A stretch of 64,000 nucleotides of DNA, from contig CM033738.1 in the NCBI GenBank assembly GCA_019671005.1, positions 17,138,202 through 17,202,201 on the forward strand. Reading direction: 5' to 3'. Shown here piece after piece: positions 43,748 to 55,323 of the stretch. The position numbers and the translations under genes are program-made. This DNA is from Hibiscus mutabilis (Eukaryota; Streptophyta; Magnoliopsida; Malvales; Malvaceae). The number at the start of each line of letters is the position of its first letter. Positions within the stretch are counted from its first letter, which is position 1. The notes beneath the pieces were generated by a model, which saw only the letters and a list, made by a program, of their open reading frames with translations, was not told the origin of the DNA and did no database searches.

Positions 43748-45480
43748 ATGCCACCTCGTAGGAGCTCTAGGTTAGCGACCGATCGTAGTCATGGTCGAGG
43801 CCGTGATCGAGGTCGAGGTCGTATCGTTGCTGCAGAGAGTGATGTTTTGCCCTTTGTGGATCCGCCACAGAATCAGGATGATATTCATGATACTGATGTA
43901 GAGGAACAACATGAGGATCAGACTGAAGCTCAGCAAACTGGAGCACGACAAGGTGGTAGTGGGAATCCACCTTTTCAGTAGACTTAGAGTAATGGTCCAC
44001 ATGATTTTGAGGATAGTGAGACTGTAGGCATGGATTCTGCTACGATGCAAAGAGAGTTGCTTCGTCTCCTCCTTCAATATGAGGGTGTGAGGAAACCCAT
44101 ATTTATCGAGTTCTTGGCTGTCGGGATGACTATGTTTGATGGGAAGACAAGTATAAATTTGGCTGATGCAGAGTACTGGCTGAAAAAGCTTCAGTGTTTG
44201 TTAGTTAAGATGGAGTATCCCACCGAACGAAAGCTTAGGGCTACTGTATCACTACTGCAGGGTGAAGCCCAAAATTGGTGAGAGGCAGAGAAAAATATTG
44301 TTTCAACCAGTTAGATCTCTTGGGATTTTTCTGACAGTTATTCTGAGACTGATATGTTAGACTAGAGTATTTAGCCAAGTGCTGAGATGATTTCATGAAC
44401 CTAGAGCATAATGACATGCTAGTAAATAATTATGAGATAGAGTTTATGAGGATGATCTAGTATGTCTCAGGGTTAATGACCGCAAAGAAAGAAAAATGTG
44501 ACTGGTTTCTAAAAGGGTTACAATTTTCGATTAAGATTAGTGTTGCTTTACATCAGGATACATAGTATAAAAAGATTACAAAAAGGGCTAGGACTGTTGA
44601 GCAGATTGAAGCACTCAAGTAACAAAAAGAATCTAGGGTACCGATCGAGCTGGGAGGTAAGTCAACCGCATTAGTTTAGCACCATTAGGGGAATCAATCT
44701 AGGGATAAGGCTAGAGATGAGTTTGACCATCATGGTTATTCTAGAGCTAGGCCAGTGACTTCTACCATTTTGGCCGCCAGTGCTGGAGGTTTGACTAGTT
44801 CTCGTGGGGTACTGCAGTGTTCTTTTTGTAAGAAATAACATTCGGGCGAGTGTATGAGGCATATCGGGGCTTATTTTTGATGCAGTTCTTTTGAGCATCT
44901 CTTCAGGGATTGTACGTATTTACCTCCATCTATTTATGTTATGAGCCAATCTCAAGTATCTGTGCAGACTCCTGCTAGAGGGAGAGGACATGGTAGATCT
45001 GCTGCTTTTGGGTACTACTAGTAGGGGTAGGCCTACTCAGAGCAGAGGATCAACTGGATTAGGGGTGAGACGGCCATGGCTAGTTTATTCTACCAGGAGG
45101 CATGAGGATCGTGATGAGCCATAATTTATTCTTGGTATCTTTTTTATTCATTCTATCTCATATTTTGCACTTCTTGATAATGGTTTGACTCATTCGTATG
45201 TTGTAATTCTGTATTTGGAAGACTTGAAATTACTGTTGAAGACACTGCTAATGCTGTTACCGTACATAGTCTAGTGGGTAATCCTATTGAGGTTACTAAA
45301 GTGTATAAAAACTGTCCTCTTGAGATTCAAGGGGAGATCTTTCTAGACAATCTAATAGAGTTACCCTTTGGGGAGTTCAATCTAATTCTCGGTATGGATT
45401 GGTTAACTGCTCACTGAGTCAATCTAGACTGCGAAAAGAAGGGGCAACTCTAAAAGCTTCTGATGATCGTGAGGTAGTTC
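43748..45480 (+). pseudogene. Central gypsy gag and protease, broken
   Basis: ATG at 43748 starts MPPRRSSRLATDR with an Arg/Gly run, common for this chromovirus gag. After a stop at 43979, gag continues RKPIFIEFLAVGMTMFDGK, ADAEYWLKKLQCLL, CPTERK-like text. The knuckles CSFCKK-stop-HSGEC and CSSFEHLFRDC lie at about 44818-44915. The protease is degenerate (FALLDNGLTHSYV, about 45155-45200). PFGEFNLILGMDWLTAH follows at about 45370. More than ten stops break the frames. Confidence 0.82.
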
Positions 45481-45589
45481 TTATTGGAGAGAGCTAAGGT
45501 TTTCTATCTAATGTAATATTTGCTCTCAAATCCAAGAAGATGAACAAGAAGGGGTCCATTCCTATCTTTCTTACATTCTTGATCTGAGA

Positions 45590-46200
45590 TAGTTTGATTC
45601 TTTGATGGATAAAATTTGGGTTGTGAAAGACTTTTCGAATATATTCCCGAAATAATTGCCTAATGCTCTGCCAAAATGTGATGAAGTTGAGTTTGGTATC
45701 GAGGTTTATTTGGGTATACCTCTTGTGTCTTATCGGATGGCACCGAAAGAACATAAAGAGTTAAAGATACAATTGCAAGAACTATTAGACATAGGTTTCA
45801 TTCAACCTAGTGTTTCTCTATGGGGAGCTCTTGTTATGTTTTCAAGAAGTATGAGACACTTTGACTGTGTATTGACTATCGGAAGCTGAATAAGCTGACA
45901 ATCAAGAATAAGTATCCCCTTCCTCGTATTGATAATCTCTTCGATCAGTTTTAGGGACCAACGGTGTTTTCTAAAATAGACCTGAGATTTGGTTATTACC
46001 AACTCAAGGTTAAGAATTTTGATGTGCTCAAAATAGCTTTCTAGACACATGGCGATCATTACAAGTTCCTTGTGATGCCCTTTAGATTGACTAATGTCCC
46101 TGCCGCATTCATGGACATGATGAATAGGGTGTTTTATCCCTATCTTGATCAGTTCGTTGTGGTCTTTATAGATGATATTTTGGTATATTCTAAATCGGAT
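45590..46200 (+). pseudogene. Central gypsy reverse transcriptase, broken
   Basis: Readable blocks are CDEVEFGIEVYLG (45680), SYRMAPKEHKELKIQLQELLD (45729), IKNKYPLPRIDNLF (about 45900), FSKIDLRFGYYQLKV-like, MPFRLTNVPAAFMDMMNRVF (46075) and QFVVVFIDDILVYSKS with the catalytic FIDD intact (46150-46197). Here the sequence jumps straight into integrase text, so the RT thumb, all of RNase H and the first part of integrase are deleted. Confidence 0.85.
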
Positions 46201-47384
46201 TTGTGTCGAAGTGTTTGGCTTGCCAGAAGGTTAAAGCAGAGCATCAGCGTTCATCTATGTTACTTCAGCATATTGAGATTCTTCAGTGGAAATAGGAGAG
46301 TGTGACTATGGATTTTCTCAGTGGTCTTTCTTTGACTCCGTCAAAGAATAACTCATTCTAGGTTATTGTTGATCGTCTGACTAAGTCCGCAGACTTTATA
46401 CCTGTTCAAGTTGACTATCCTCTGAGTAAGTTAGCTTAACTCTACATCTAAAAGATTGTTCGACTTCATGGAGTACCGTTATCTATTATTTATGACTGAG
46501 ATCCAAGGTTCACAACAAAGTTTTTAAAGTCTTTTTATACTGCTTTGGCTACTCAATTGAACTTCAATACTTCCTATCATCCAAGACGGATGGTCAGTCT
46601 GAGCGGGTAATCCAGATCCTCGAGGATATGTTGACAGGCTGCATAGTTGATTATAGAGGCAATTGGGAGAATTTCTTACCACTTGCAGAGTTTGCCTATA
46701 ATAACAATTATCAAACAGTATCAAGATGGCACCGTATGAGGCTTTGTATGGGCATAAGTGTCGTACACCTATCGGTTGGACTGAGCTTAAAGAACACAGA
46801 TTGTTGGGACCCTATATTGTACATGAGGTTGAGCAGACTGACATATTGATTTGGGATACGCTTGAGGCCGTTTTTGATAGACAAAAGTCTTATGTCGATT
46901 TGAGACTTCGAGATATTGAGTATGATGTAGGAGATGAGGTTTTCTTGAAAATATCTACATAGAGGAAGGCACATTATTTTGATCGAAAAGACAAGTTGAG
47001 TCCTCGTTTCATTGGCCCTTATTATATTATTCGTCGAGTTGGACCAGTTGCTTATCAACTTGAGTTACCACCAAAGCTTAAGCGTATTCATGACGTCTTC
47101 TACGTCTCTATGTTGAGACACTATCGTGCTGATCCGTGTCATATTATTCCAATAAAGGAAACCGAGATCCATCCTGACTTGCGTTTTGAGGAGGAGCCAG
47201 TAGAGATTCTTGCTCAGGACAAGAAGGTTCTTCGGAGGAAGACCATTAAGATGGTCAAGGTCTTGTGTCGTAATCGTGATCATGATGAGGCTACATGGGA
47301 GCCCAAGACCAATGTCGAATCTCATTATCCGCATCTCTTTAATCCATGTAAATTTGAGGTCAAAATTTCTTTTAAGGGAAGAGT
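46197..47384 (+). pseudogene. Central gypsy integrase and C-terminal domain, broken
   Basis: It begins after the deletion with CRSVWLARRLK-type text (the zinc-binding CLTCQKVK region of relatives), then MDFLSGLSLTPSKN in shifted frame, and HGVPLSII. The C-terminal part is the best preserved: YEALYGHKCRTPIGWTEL (46740), GDEVFLKIST, then in 46996-47397 SPRFIGPYYIIRRVGPVAYQL, HDVFYVSMLRHYRADPCH and a chromo-like end (ATWEPKTNVESHYPHLF). The stop falls a few bases inside the 3' LTR. Confidence 0.85.
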
Positions 47385-47606
47385 TGTAACGTACTAATTT
47401 CCCCCAAATTAAAAACCCTAAATTGTGAAATCCCTAAATTAGAAACCCTATTTTTTGGGGAATTTACTTCAGAAATCTTAATTGTGTTTGAGGACTAAAT
47501 TGAGTAAAATCAAAAAGTTTGGCCTTTTTTAGAATTTTGGTGACCAAATTGAAATCAGGAAAAAACTTTGTGCTCAGTTCATAAACACTAGAAAGTGCAA
47601 GGCATC
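47385..47606 (+). repeat. 3' LTR of the central gypsy element, first part
   Basis: It starts tgtaacgtac just after the purine tract aagggaagagt. It matches 62575-62790 and 38334-38560 in wording ('ttaattgtgtttgaggacta'). It is interrupted at 47606 by a solo LTR and resumes at 52767-52912, where the threonine deaminase duplicate cuts it off. Confidence 0.8.
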
Positions 47607-47825
47607 TGTAATACCCCAAATTTTGTCCAGTGACCAAAATGTAAATTTTAAAAGTTTTTGGGTTAAAAGTATAAACTTTGGAAAAGTTTGGGGACTAAAG
47701 TGTAAATTTCCCCAACAAGTGATTTTATTCAGTATAAGGGTGAATCTGATCAAAATAAGAATCTTGATATCAGTTTTGAAAATTAAGATACAGTAGAATT
47801 ATCGAATTTGGATCGAATAAAATTA

Positions 47826-47880
47826 TTAAGCGTGCTCATGCCAGGGAAATACTAGGATGGTGACCTCCGGGAAGGTCCCA
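47826..47880 (+). other. 5S rRNA-like segment inside the second solo LTR
   Basis: 'ttaagcgtgctc' (box A region) and 'tactaggatggtgacctcc' (box C with one base missing) followed by 'gggaaggtccc' match the second half of plant 5S rRNA. It lies about 220 bp from the LTR start, whereas the other copy lies near the LTR end. The first half of 5S is absent. Confidence 0.8.
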
Positions 47881-50676
47881 TAAAAGTGTTTCTAATTGAT
47901 ATTTTGGACCCAGTAAAAGTAAAGAATATTCGAATGGATTATCTATAAAGGATTTCTAAAAGAAATTTTTATTCTATGGAGATTTTCGATAATTATCGGA
48001 ATAGTAGACCGAGTTAGGAAAAATTCAGTCTAAGTTATGGGAAAGGAAGTTTTTATGAAATAATAGAGTTTATTTCCCGAATATGGAAATATGGAATTTT
48101 TGGAATAAATTTGATAGTTAGGAAAAGGTAAAATCGTAGTAGAAGTATTTTACGAATATCGGGAAATCGGATCGAACTAAAATTTCAGAGGCTGGTCCGA
48201 AATCCATGGGAAAGTCATAAAATATTATTTTATGAATATTTTATTGTAGTTGTTTGGATTCCAACTAGACTTGGATGAATTTTTACAAGAATGACAAACT
48301 AGTAAATAAAGACTAGTTGGAGGGCAAATTGGTCATTGATAAGGATGGCAATTTTGAAATATTAAGGGCAATTTTGGAAGGTGAATTACACTTGGATCAA
48401 ATCATGGCCATTGATTTTTGATAAGATTAAGTCTTGGCCATTGGATTAAAAGGGCAAATTAGTAATTTCACTAATTAAATGAATTTTAAATTCATTTAAT
48501 TTTAACATGTGGATTTAAATAAGTAAAAGATGAACCAAATTGTTCATTTTTCTTGAAATTTTTTGAACTAAGGGGAGAAAAAAAAGGAGAAAATTTTTCA
48601 AGCTCGATTCAAGCCCCGAAACACGATTTTCAGGTAATCTTTCGAACTGCAAAGTTGTTCTACTCTTCAAGCTCTATCTTTTGGTGTAAACAATTCATGG
48701 AAAACATGCTTGATTGATGAGACTTTTGCATGAGAAGAAATTAGGGTTTATGGAAAAAGTTTGGGGCTTTTGGAATTTTATGATTTCATGATGAAATTCA
48801 AGTTGAAATCAAGCTAGTATAATGTTAAAATCATGTTAATGAGTTGGGATTTAAACCCTACATATTTTAGTTTGTATGAAGATGATTAGGGTTTATGGAT
48901 TCAAGTTTGATTTAGGGTTTGTGATGTTGGATAAATGATCTAATAAGCTTGAATTTGTTATTTGGAAGCAAAATCCTAAATTAAAGGTATAGGGACCATT
49001 TCGGCAATTCTGAAAGTTAAACGACTAATCTAAATTTTTATGATTTTAAAGTGTATTTATGTTATTAGAGATGTGAAATTGATGTTAGAATGCAAAACTG
49101 ATGTTAAATCGAGTTAGTGACCATTTTGACAAATTGTCAAAGTTAAGTGGCCAATTCAGAAATGAGGTTTTAGAGAAGGACTAAATCTGATTTTTTTGAA
49201 ATAATATAATTCTAGTAGCAATGTTGAATTGAGGACTAATTTGCAAAGTTAAGATGCTTGAATCCTTATCTTTGCATTTTTAGTGACTATTTCAGAAAAA
49301 AAGAAAGATTAGAGGGAATTATTTTTGAAAAAAAATTATTTGATGAAGAAAGTGATACATTAGTGGTTTGAATCAAGTAAGGGGACCAAATTGACAAATA
49401 GCAAAGTAAGGAGAAATTAGTATAAAGTTTGAAGTTATTTATGGAAGTTGTGCAGGAAAACTGGATTTTGGCATTAAGTTTGAAAATTCACCATAAATTC
49501 TACAAAAATGGTTAGAAGGTGAATTTTATACCGATGTAAAGATTTGTTTGTCTAGTTTTGCCTCCAACAAACGAAAACTGATTTCGAGTTCCAAGTCAAA
49601 AGATATGAATTTTTAAGTGACGAAAGGTCAAAAAATAGAGCACCAGTCTATTCCGAAATTAGCACTGGAAATTGACTTTGAAAATTCACCATAAATCGTA
49701 CAAGTTGAATCTGGGCTATTAATTTATATGGGTGAAAAGCTTATTGAATCTAGTTTCTTTTATAATGGAATTGAATTCTGAGTTTTAGATTATTTTATAG
49801 AAATAAATCTTTGAAGGTTGTACAAAGCTGCCAGAAAATGAAAATTTAGATATTTTGTATCTAATGTTGGTTATCAAGTTCAGAAGAATTAATTGAAGTT
49901 CAAAATGGTTATTAAGGACCAAAATGAGGTTTTTGACAGTATAAGGAAGAAAGGAAATTTATGGAAAGTTTTAATGTTGAATAATTAGATAGTTTGATAA
50001 AAATATTATCAGAGGTGAATCTAACAAATGTTTATTTATATTCATGTGATAAATGAAGTTGGATTCAAATCAAAAGAATATTTGAGGTTCTATAAAGGGA
50101 AAGATCGAATAGAGCTTAGTGAGGCAAGTTAATAAATGGCCTAGGTGAGTGCATTTCTATATGTTTGCACTATGTTGAAATTGGCATTGCATTTCTCTAT
50201 ATTACATGATATGATACATTACTCGACATGGCAAGCTTGATGGAATATCAGATACGAATTATTGTTTGCATAAATGATGATCTATGCTTTTACTATGAAC
50301 ATATATGATGAAGCATGAAACATGAAATATTTATTTATATGATTGATTATGATGATTGATTGGTGATAAAAGAAATGCCCAAGTATTGTGTATGAGAGTC
50401 CATAGTATAGTTGCCATGCCATAGAGTCTTTAGCAACTGCACCCTTATGTTCATGTTATCAAATAGATATCGTGACAAAATGATTGTGTCACATGCACCC
50501 TGGGGATCTACGCCCACTGAGCCCGAGTGCACTATCGAGGTGCCTTATGTTTATGGGGAGCAAAGAGCGTCCCCGAGTACATACTCATCTTTACGTTTAC
50601 GTTAAATACTACGGTGTCATTTCAAGATGACTCGTGTACCTCGATCTCATATAGCATACTTTGGGCAATGATAAAA

Positions 50677-50985
50677 GAATCATGTCATGTAAATGAATCA
50701 TGTCATGTAAACGAATCATGTTGCGTATATGAATCATGTCATGTATATGAACCATGCCATGTATATGAAATATGTCATAGATATGAACCATGCCATGGAT
50801 ACGGAACATGCCATGTATATGAATTAAATCACGTATATGAATATCTTAGGTAAGAGAATCACGCCATGTAAATGAATCAAGTTATGTATATGAATCATGT
50901 TACGTATATGAATCATGACATGTATACAAATTATGTTACGTATATGAAATATGTCATGTATGTGAACTATGCCATGTATATGATT
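50677..50985. repeat. 18-bp minisatellite, about 16 units
   Basis: Units of the form aatcatgtcatgtatatg repeat head to tail with small changes, with one break at about 50830-50855. A chance open frame over it gives ESCHVNESCHVYEPCHVY-like repeats. There are no unique spacers, so it is not a CRISPR-like array. It lies inside the solo LTR. Confidence 0.85.
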
Positions 50986-51334
50986 TACTTGATAATGGCA
51001 GAGTATTGGAAACTAGACTAAGTTAGAAAAACTATGACTTGCACATGAATATTGACAGACTATGAAAACCTTGTTAGTACGATACTATGTCAAGGTATAT
51101 GTTATGTGAATAATTACATGACAAAAGCAAGATTATGTTAAAAAACATGTTATACAAATGCTTACATGATAATAATAGAATGTTGAAAGCATGGCTATGA
51201 TAAAGATTACGTTATGTAAATGACTAATTGATGATCATGAAATATTGATTGTATGTTTCTATGACAAAATTAATAGATGACATGAATTATGATTGAAAAC
51301 ATGTCTATGTTAAAGAATATGTTGTGCATATGAT

Positions 51335-52141
51335 TAGGGGTGTGCATAATTAACCGTAACTGTTAACCGTAAACGTTAACCGGTATAACCGTTACATTTT
51401 ACAGGTTAATTAGCCGAACCGTTAAAGTTAAACGGTTTCAGTTAACCGAACCGTTAAAAATTATGGTTAATGGTTACGATTACGAATTTTGACTAATGGT
51501 TAACCTATAGGTTAACCATTATTAAATTATTTATATATATATTTAAAATATAAAATAACTTTTTAAAAAATTAACTCACAGATACAAATATACACGCCCC
51601 TTTTTTAATTCTAAACCATATTTCTAAACCGGAGGTTTCATTTACCTTATGATTATTATATGTTAGTTAAAGATTTGTCTTTAAAACATTGATGGTGGTT
51701 TTTATGTCTTGAACTTTGATGGTGTATTGCTACAATGTTATTGTTATGTGCTGCAAACTTTTTAAACTTTAAAAATATTATGAAGCTTGTGTGTTTTGTC
51801 TTGTGTTGAAATTTTATAGTATGTGAGTATTTTTTTAATTATGGCGTAAGTGATTAGAATATCTTTATTTAAGTATTTTTATGAATATTTTAATATAATA
51901 TTTGTAGAAAAGATAATTATATTGTTCTCTAAAAAAATAGTGAACATGTGGGAAAAAATTGTAATAGGTTACAGGTTAACCTATAATCGAACCGTCGGTT
52001 AATCGCGTCTTAACGGTTAATCGTTGTCGGTTAACCGTTTCTTAATGGTCAGGTCACGGTTAGCAAAATTCAATAACTGTTATAACGGTTAACCGACCGT
52101 TTAGGCTAAACGGTACGGTTAACCTACCATGAACACCCCTA
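51335..52141. mobile_element. hAT-like non-autonomous element (807 bp), target duplication CATATGAT
   Basis: The ends are taggggtgtgcat and atgaacaccccta, inverted repeats of the hAT style. Perfect 8-bp copies of catatgat (51327-51334 and 52142-52149) flank it. Near both ends are clusters of 'gttaaccgt' and 'taacggtt' words that extend the inverted symmetry to about 130 bp. No transposase frame. It sits within the solo LTR and is younger than it. Confidence 0.9.
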
Positions 52142-52766
52142 CATATGATTACTTGATGAATATAGAATGTTGAAAATATGACTATGTTAAAGAATATGAC
52201 ATGCACATGAATACTTGATGATTATGGAATGATGATAGTATGATTCTAAGTTAGGTAGATTAATGATATAAATCATATTTGGACATGCTTGTCATTTTAC
52301 AAAACATGTACTGCACTTTTTATATGATATATTATTATGCATTATTTCATGTTTAGATAAATGAGATTAATTGCCTCACTAAGTTCGTACTTAGCGTGTG
52401 TTTATTCCACACGTAGGTTAAGTTGGAATATTTGAAGAGGAGTCGAGCATGCTGATCAAGCTACAATATACAAAACATCAGTAAGTCATTCTAATTTATG
52501 ACGATCTCTAGCGGGCATGTAATTATTTATTTGCTAGTAGAACATGTTTAATCAGTTTCAAATTTTATTTATCGATTATTTCACAACGATTTTAAAATAA
52601 AAAAGCCTAGGTAGCTAACCTAATTTTCACCCTGAATTGTATTGTTGTTTTAATAATTGCTAAAAATGTTTTTAAATAAAAAAAATGTAAGTTAAGATTT
52701 CTTTAAAAGAGTTCGTAGCATCTTTAATGTATATTCAGTCTACGAGTATATGTTAAGGGTGTTACA

Positions 52767-52912
52767 GTCTCGCCTTGTTATTTACCCAGTTCTTTGGGTA
52801 TTTAAAATCTCTTTTTAGAGTTAAACACCCCTCCAAATGCCATTTGATCTGCACACGCCCTTAACTCTCTTTTCTTCTTACGAATAACAACCTTTTTATC
52901 ACCCTTATTCCG
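52767..52912 (+). repeat. 3' LTR of the central gypsy element, second part
   Basis: cgccttgttatttaccc and 'tttgggtatttaaaatc' match 58795-58830 and 62800-62835. It ends at 'cacccttattc', where the threonine deaminase duplicate begins without any target duplication I can see. Confidence 0.75.
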
Positions 52913-52960
52913 AAACATGTGAACTGAGAGCACGTCATTATCCATCAATGTTGTTCGCAG

Positions 52961-53502
52961 TGTTGGTGTTCACACAGTTTCTGAACTTGAAGCAATGAAG
53001 CAGAGGATGGAATCTTCTCAGCTTAGAACTTACAATCTTACAGCAAGTGAATTGGTTAAAGATCACTTGCGGTATTTGGTAATTATCATTATTTTTCCTT
53101 TTCAGTTTACCTACTTTTGTGCAGCCTTTGTTAAATCTCTCTATTCATCTCTTTCAGATGGGAGGCAGATCGAATGTTGAAAATGAGGTTCTATGCCGGT
53201 TTATTTTCCCGGAGAGGCCTGGTGCTTTGATGGAGTTCTTAGACACTTTTAGTCCACGCTTGAATATTAGTTTGTTCCATTATCGTGGTCCGGTTAGCAT
53301 CTAAAGACTTTTTTCTAATTGTTTTTTATTTAAACAAATACCAATCCTGATATATTCCATCCGACAGGGCGAAACAGGAGCGAATGTTTTGGTCGGAATT
53401 CAAGTCTCAAAGAGCGAGGAGTTTATCCGTCGTGCTGATGGCCTCGGATATGACTACGTAGTGGTAAATGATGACAAGAATTTTCAACTTTTGATGCATT
53501 GA
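52961..53502 (+). pseudogene. Threonine deaminase 3' fragment (exons 7-9)
   Basis: Exons 52961-53078, 53158-53292 and 53368-53502 correspond to exons 7-9 at 29852-30394, with splice sites kept and the same FQLLMH end. Differences seen: one silent change in exon 7 (ACT to ACA); in exon 8 Trp to Leu in FSPRLNIS and Gln to Pro at the last codon; Arg to Gly in exon 9. No promoter, transit peptide or catalytic domain is present, so only part of the regulatory ACT-like region remains. Confidence 0.92.
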
Positions 53503-53653
53503 TCAGTTTTAGTTCCAACATTATAGCGTGAAGGCGGTAGACAAGAGCACAATGCACATGTTAAAGAAAGCCATGGAGCATCATACGCCAAGGGGCTTCC
53601 AATCCTCTTAACCACTACTGGAATAGCAGGTGACGGCCATACCTACTATTTAA

Positions 53654-53658
<5 letters not shown>

Positions 53659-53690
<32 letters not shown>
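53659..53690. repeat. (AT)16 microsatellite
   Basis: An uninterrupted run of 16 AT units; the original copy at about 30550 has only about 7. The run has therefore expanded in the duplicate or shrunk in the original since duplication. Confidence 0.9.
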
Positions 53691-53693
<3 letters not shown>

Positions 53694-54558
53694 TGAGAGG
53701 TTGATGCTTCAACGTACTACTTTTATGTTGAAGCTGATTTCTCAAAATCAGTTGAAAAGCAGTCATGTATTAATATTATGGATCTATCTATAGTTTATGG
53801 GGGTAAAAGTATCTTTACAGTCCATGTATTACATCTCGGATTGTATTTTGGTCTTCCTATTGCAGTTCATGCATTTTGGTCCCTCAATTACAAATTTATA
53901 TAATGTCAAAATGTGCCCATAAAATTCCAATAAATAGTTACTCTACTCAATGCTTCATGCTAGTGTGGTAGATCCATATAGACTAGAATGCTGACGTGGC
54001 GTTTTCAATTGATGATGAGGCAATATTGATTGGTTTAAAATAAAAATACTAAAGAATGCATTTGTGGGGACTTGAACAAGAAAGAGTGCTAGCAGCTTAA
54101 CCGCTTGAACAAGTAACATAGAAATCATCAATTAATAAATATATTACCATGAACCCTAAGCTTTTATTGAAATCTTCTTTTTAGTCCATTTTAGACATGC
54201 AGTGCGGTAGGAGGCAGTGTTGGAATCCTAAACTAACAAATATATTATTCTGAGTATACTCAAATATGGGCGACACGGTTGGAGGCGGTGCTGAAATCGA
54301 CTCTTGTGAAGCCAACGGACAAGAAGTAGTTTTATTGCCAGAGAACTATTCAAGATTTGATTTTCTGGTTTGGACCATCCATTCAAAGATCCTAGCGGTG
54401 AAAATAACAGTTTAGTGTCATGACCCTAGGTGAAGAATTAGGGAGAAAATAAGCATAAAGACTTTAAAATAAGAGTGCGTTTGATTCACCGAATGTAAGA
54501 TTACCTTTAAGAATAAGATTTTCGGAATATAACGTTATCGGGCACATTACTAGGAATT

Positions 54559-54915
54559 TAGGGGTGTTTAAAAATACTCGACCCGTTGACCCATCGACCA
54601 GATAAAAAAATACAAATAATTTTATAATTTTTTCACCTCCTAGGTCGGGTACACGACCCACCATTTCTATGGTTAGGCTCGGGTTTCAAAATTTTAAATT
54701 TTCGGGATGTATTTAAAATTAAAATAATTTTATATTTAATAAATATATATTTTTATATTAAATTAATAAATACATATTTTAAATTTAATAAATACATACT
54801 TTTATATTCGAGTACCCAATTATCCGGTTTTGCAGGTACCCGACCAACACGGACGGGACACGGGCCAACCAAGCTACTACTCAAAAACCTGGTACCCGGA
54901 TTTGAATACCCCTTA
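54559..54915. mobile_element. hAT-like MITE, duplicate copy
   Basis: The copy of 31471-31847 carried by the segmental duplication; the ends are taggggtgttta and gaatacccctta. Flanks match the original's flanks, so it did not arrive by transposition. Confidence 0.7.
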
Positions 54916-55151
54916 CTGCGACGATACATTACCTTGTTTGTTTTATTTGGTAGGATTATTGTGTTTGGTTGGAGAGTATAAGATTAGGGTAAAGTACACA
55001 ATGATAACTAAATTTTGTTTAAAAATTCTAAACGGTAACCAAACAATTAAAAGTTACAGAATGACAATTAAATTTTATGTTTTATTACAAAACAGTCACT
55101 CGACCGCTAACAGACCTTAAGTGGGCAACGTTGCAATTACATAAATTTGAT

Positions 55152-55230
55152 ACGGATAGAGAAGGGGATGGGTGTGTGAGCCTAGAAACGTTAGTGAGCC
55201 AGGTGGCAGGATCGGCCTGTTAGCCGAAGC
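55152..55230 (+). pseudogene. EF-hand fragment, duplicate remnant
   Basis: 'ggatgggtgtgtgagcctag' and the following bases match 36089-36160. The loop here reads DREGDGCVSLE, with the second Asp changed to Glu. Only the last 25 or so codons are left, and a stop (TAG) falls after CEP-equivalent text. Confidence 0.6.
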
Positions 55231-55323
55231 TGAGGGAGACTTGATAGATTTGATACGGATGACAATTTTATGGGTTTTTATTTGAAATAGGACTAAATTC
55301 AGGCATGATCGCCTGAGTCATTC

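Larger units (their letters stand above)
47607..52766 (+). mobile_element. Solo LTR (5160 bp including nested hAT element)
   Basis: It begins tgtaataccccaaattttg and ends aagggtgttaca. The flanks gcatc (47602-47606) and gtctc (52767-52771) agree at 3 of 5 positions, a decayed target duplication. Outside it the target LTR continues (gaaagtgcaagg | cgccttgttatttaccc). Without the 807-bp hAT element it is about 4.3 kb. It carries a 5S-like segment near its start, an 18-bp minisatellite, and the CTAAG..CTTAG motif at 52375-52400. 48600-50050 resembles 10060-11410 of the other solo LTR ('gcaaagttgttctact', 'gggtttatgga'). Confidence 0.88.
52912..55298 (+). repeat. Segmental duplicate of threonine deaminase 3' end and downstream DNA
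   Basis: 52912-55147 follows 29804-32076 at very high identity, including introns, the (AT)n site and the MITE. At 55148 it jumps to sequence matching 36070-36225. The kinase fragment, the first part of the EF-hand fragment and the copia element are therefore missing in this copy. It ends in 'ggactaaatt' where LINE sequence starts. Introns and non-coding DNA are copied, so this was DNA-level duplication. Confidence 0.9.

Noticed and set aside
43767..44077. Two minus-strand frames opposite the gag start
   Set aside because: Antisense shadows of the Arg/Gly and acidic gag text; repeats of His/Asp and Ser/Leu come from codon complementarity.
50677..50985. Possible CRISPR-like array of short repeats
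   Set aside because: Units are contiguous 18-bp repeats with no unique spacers, in a plant LTR.
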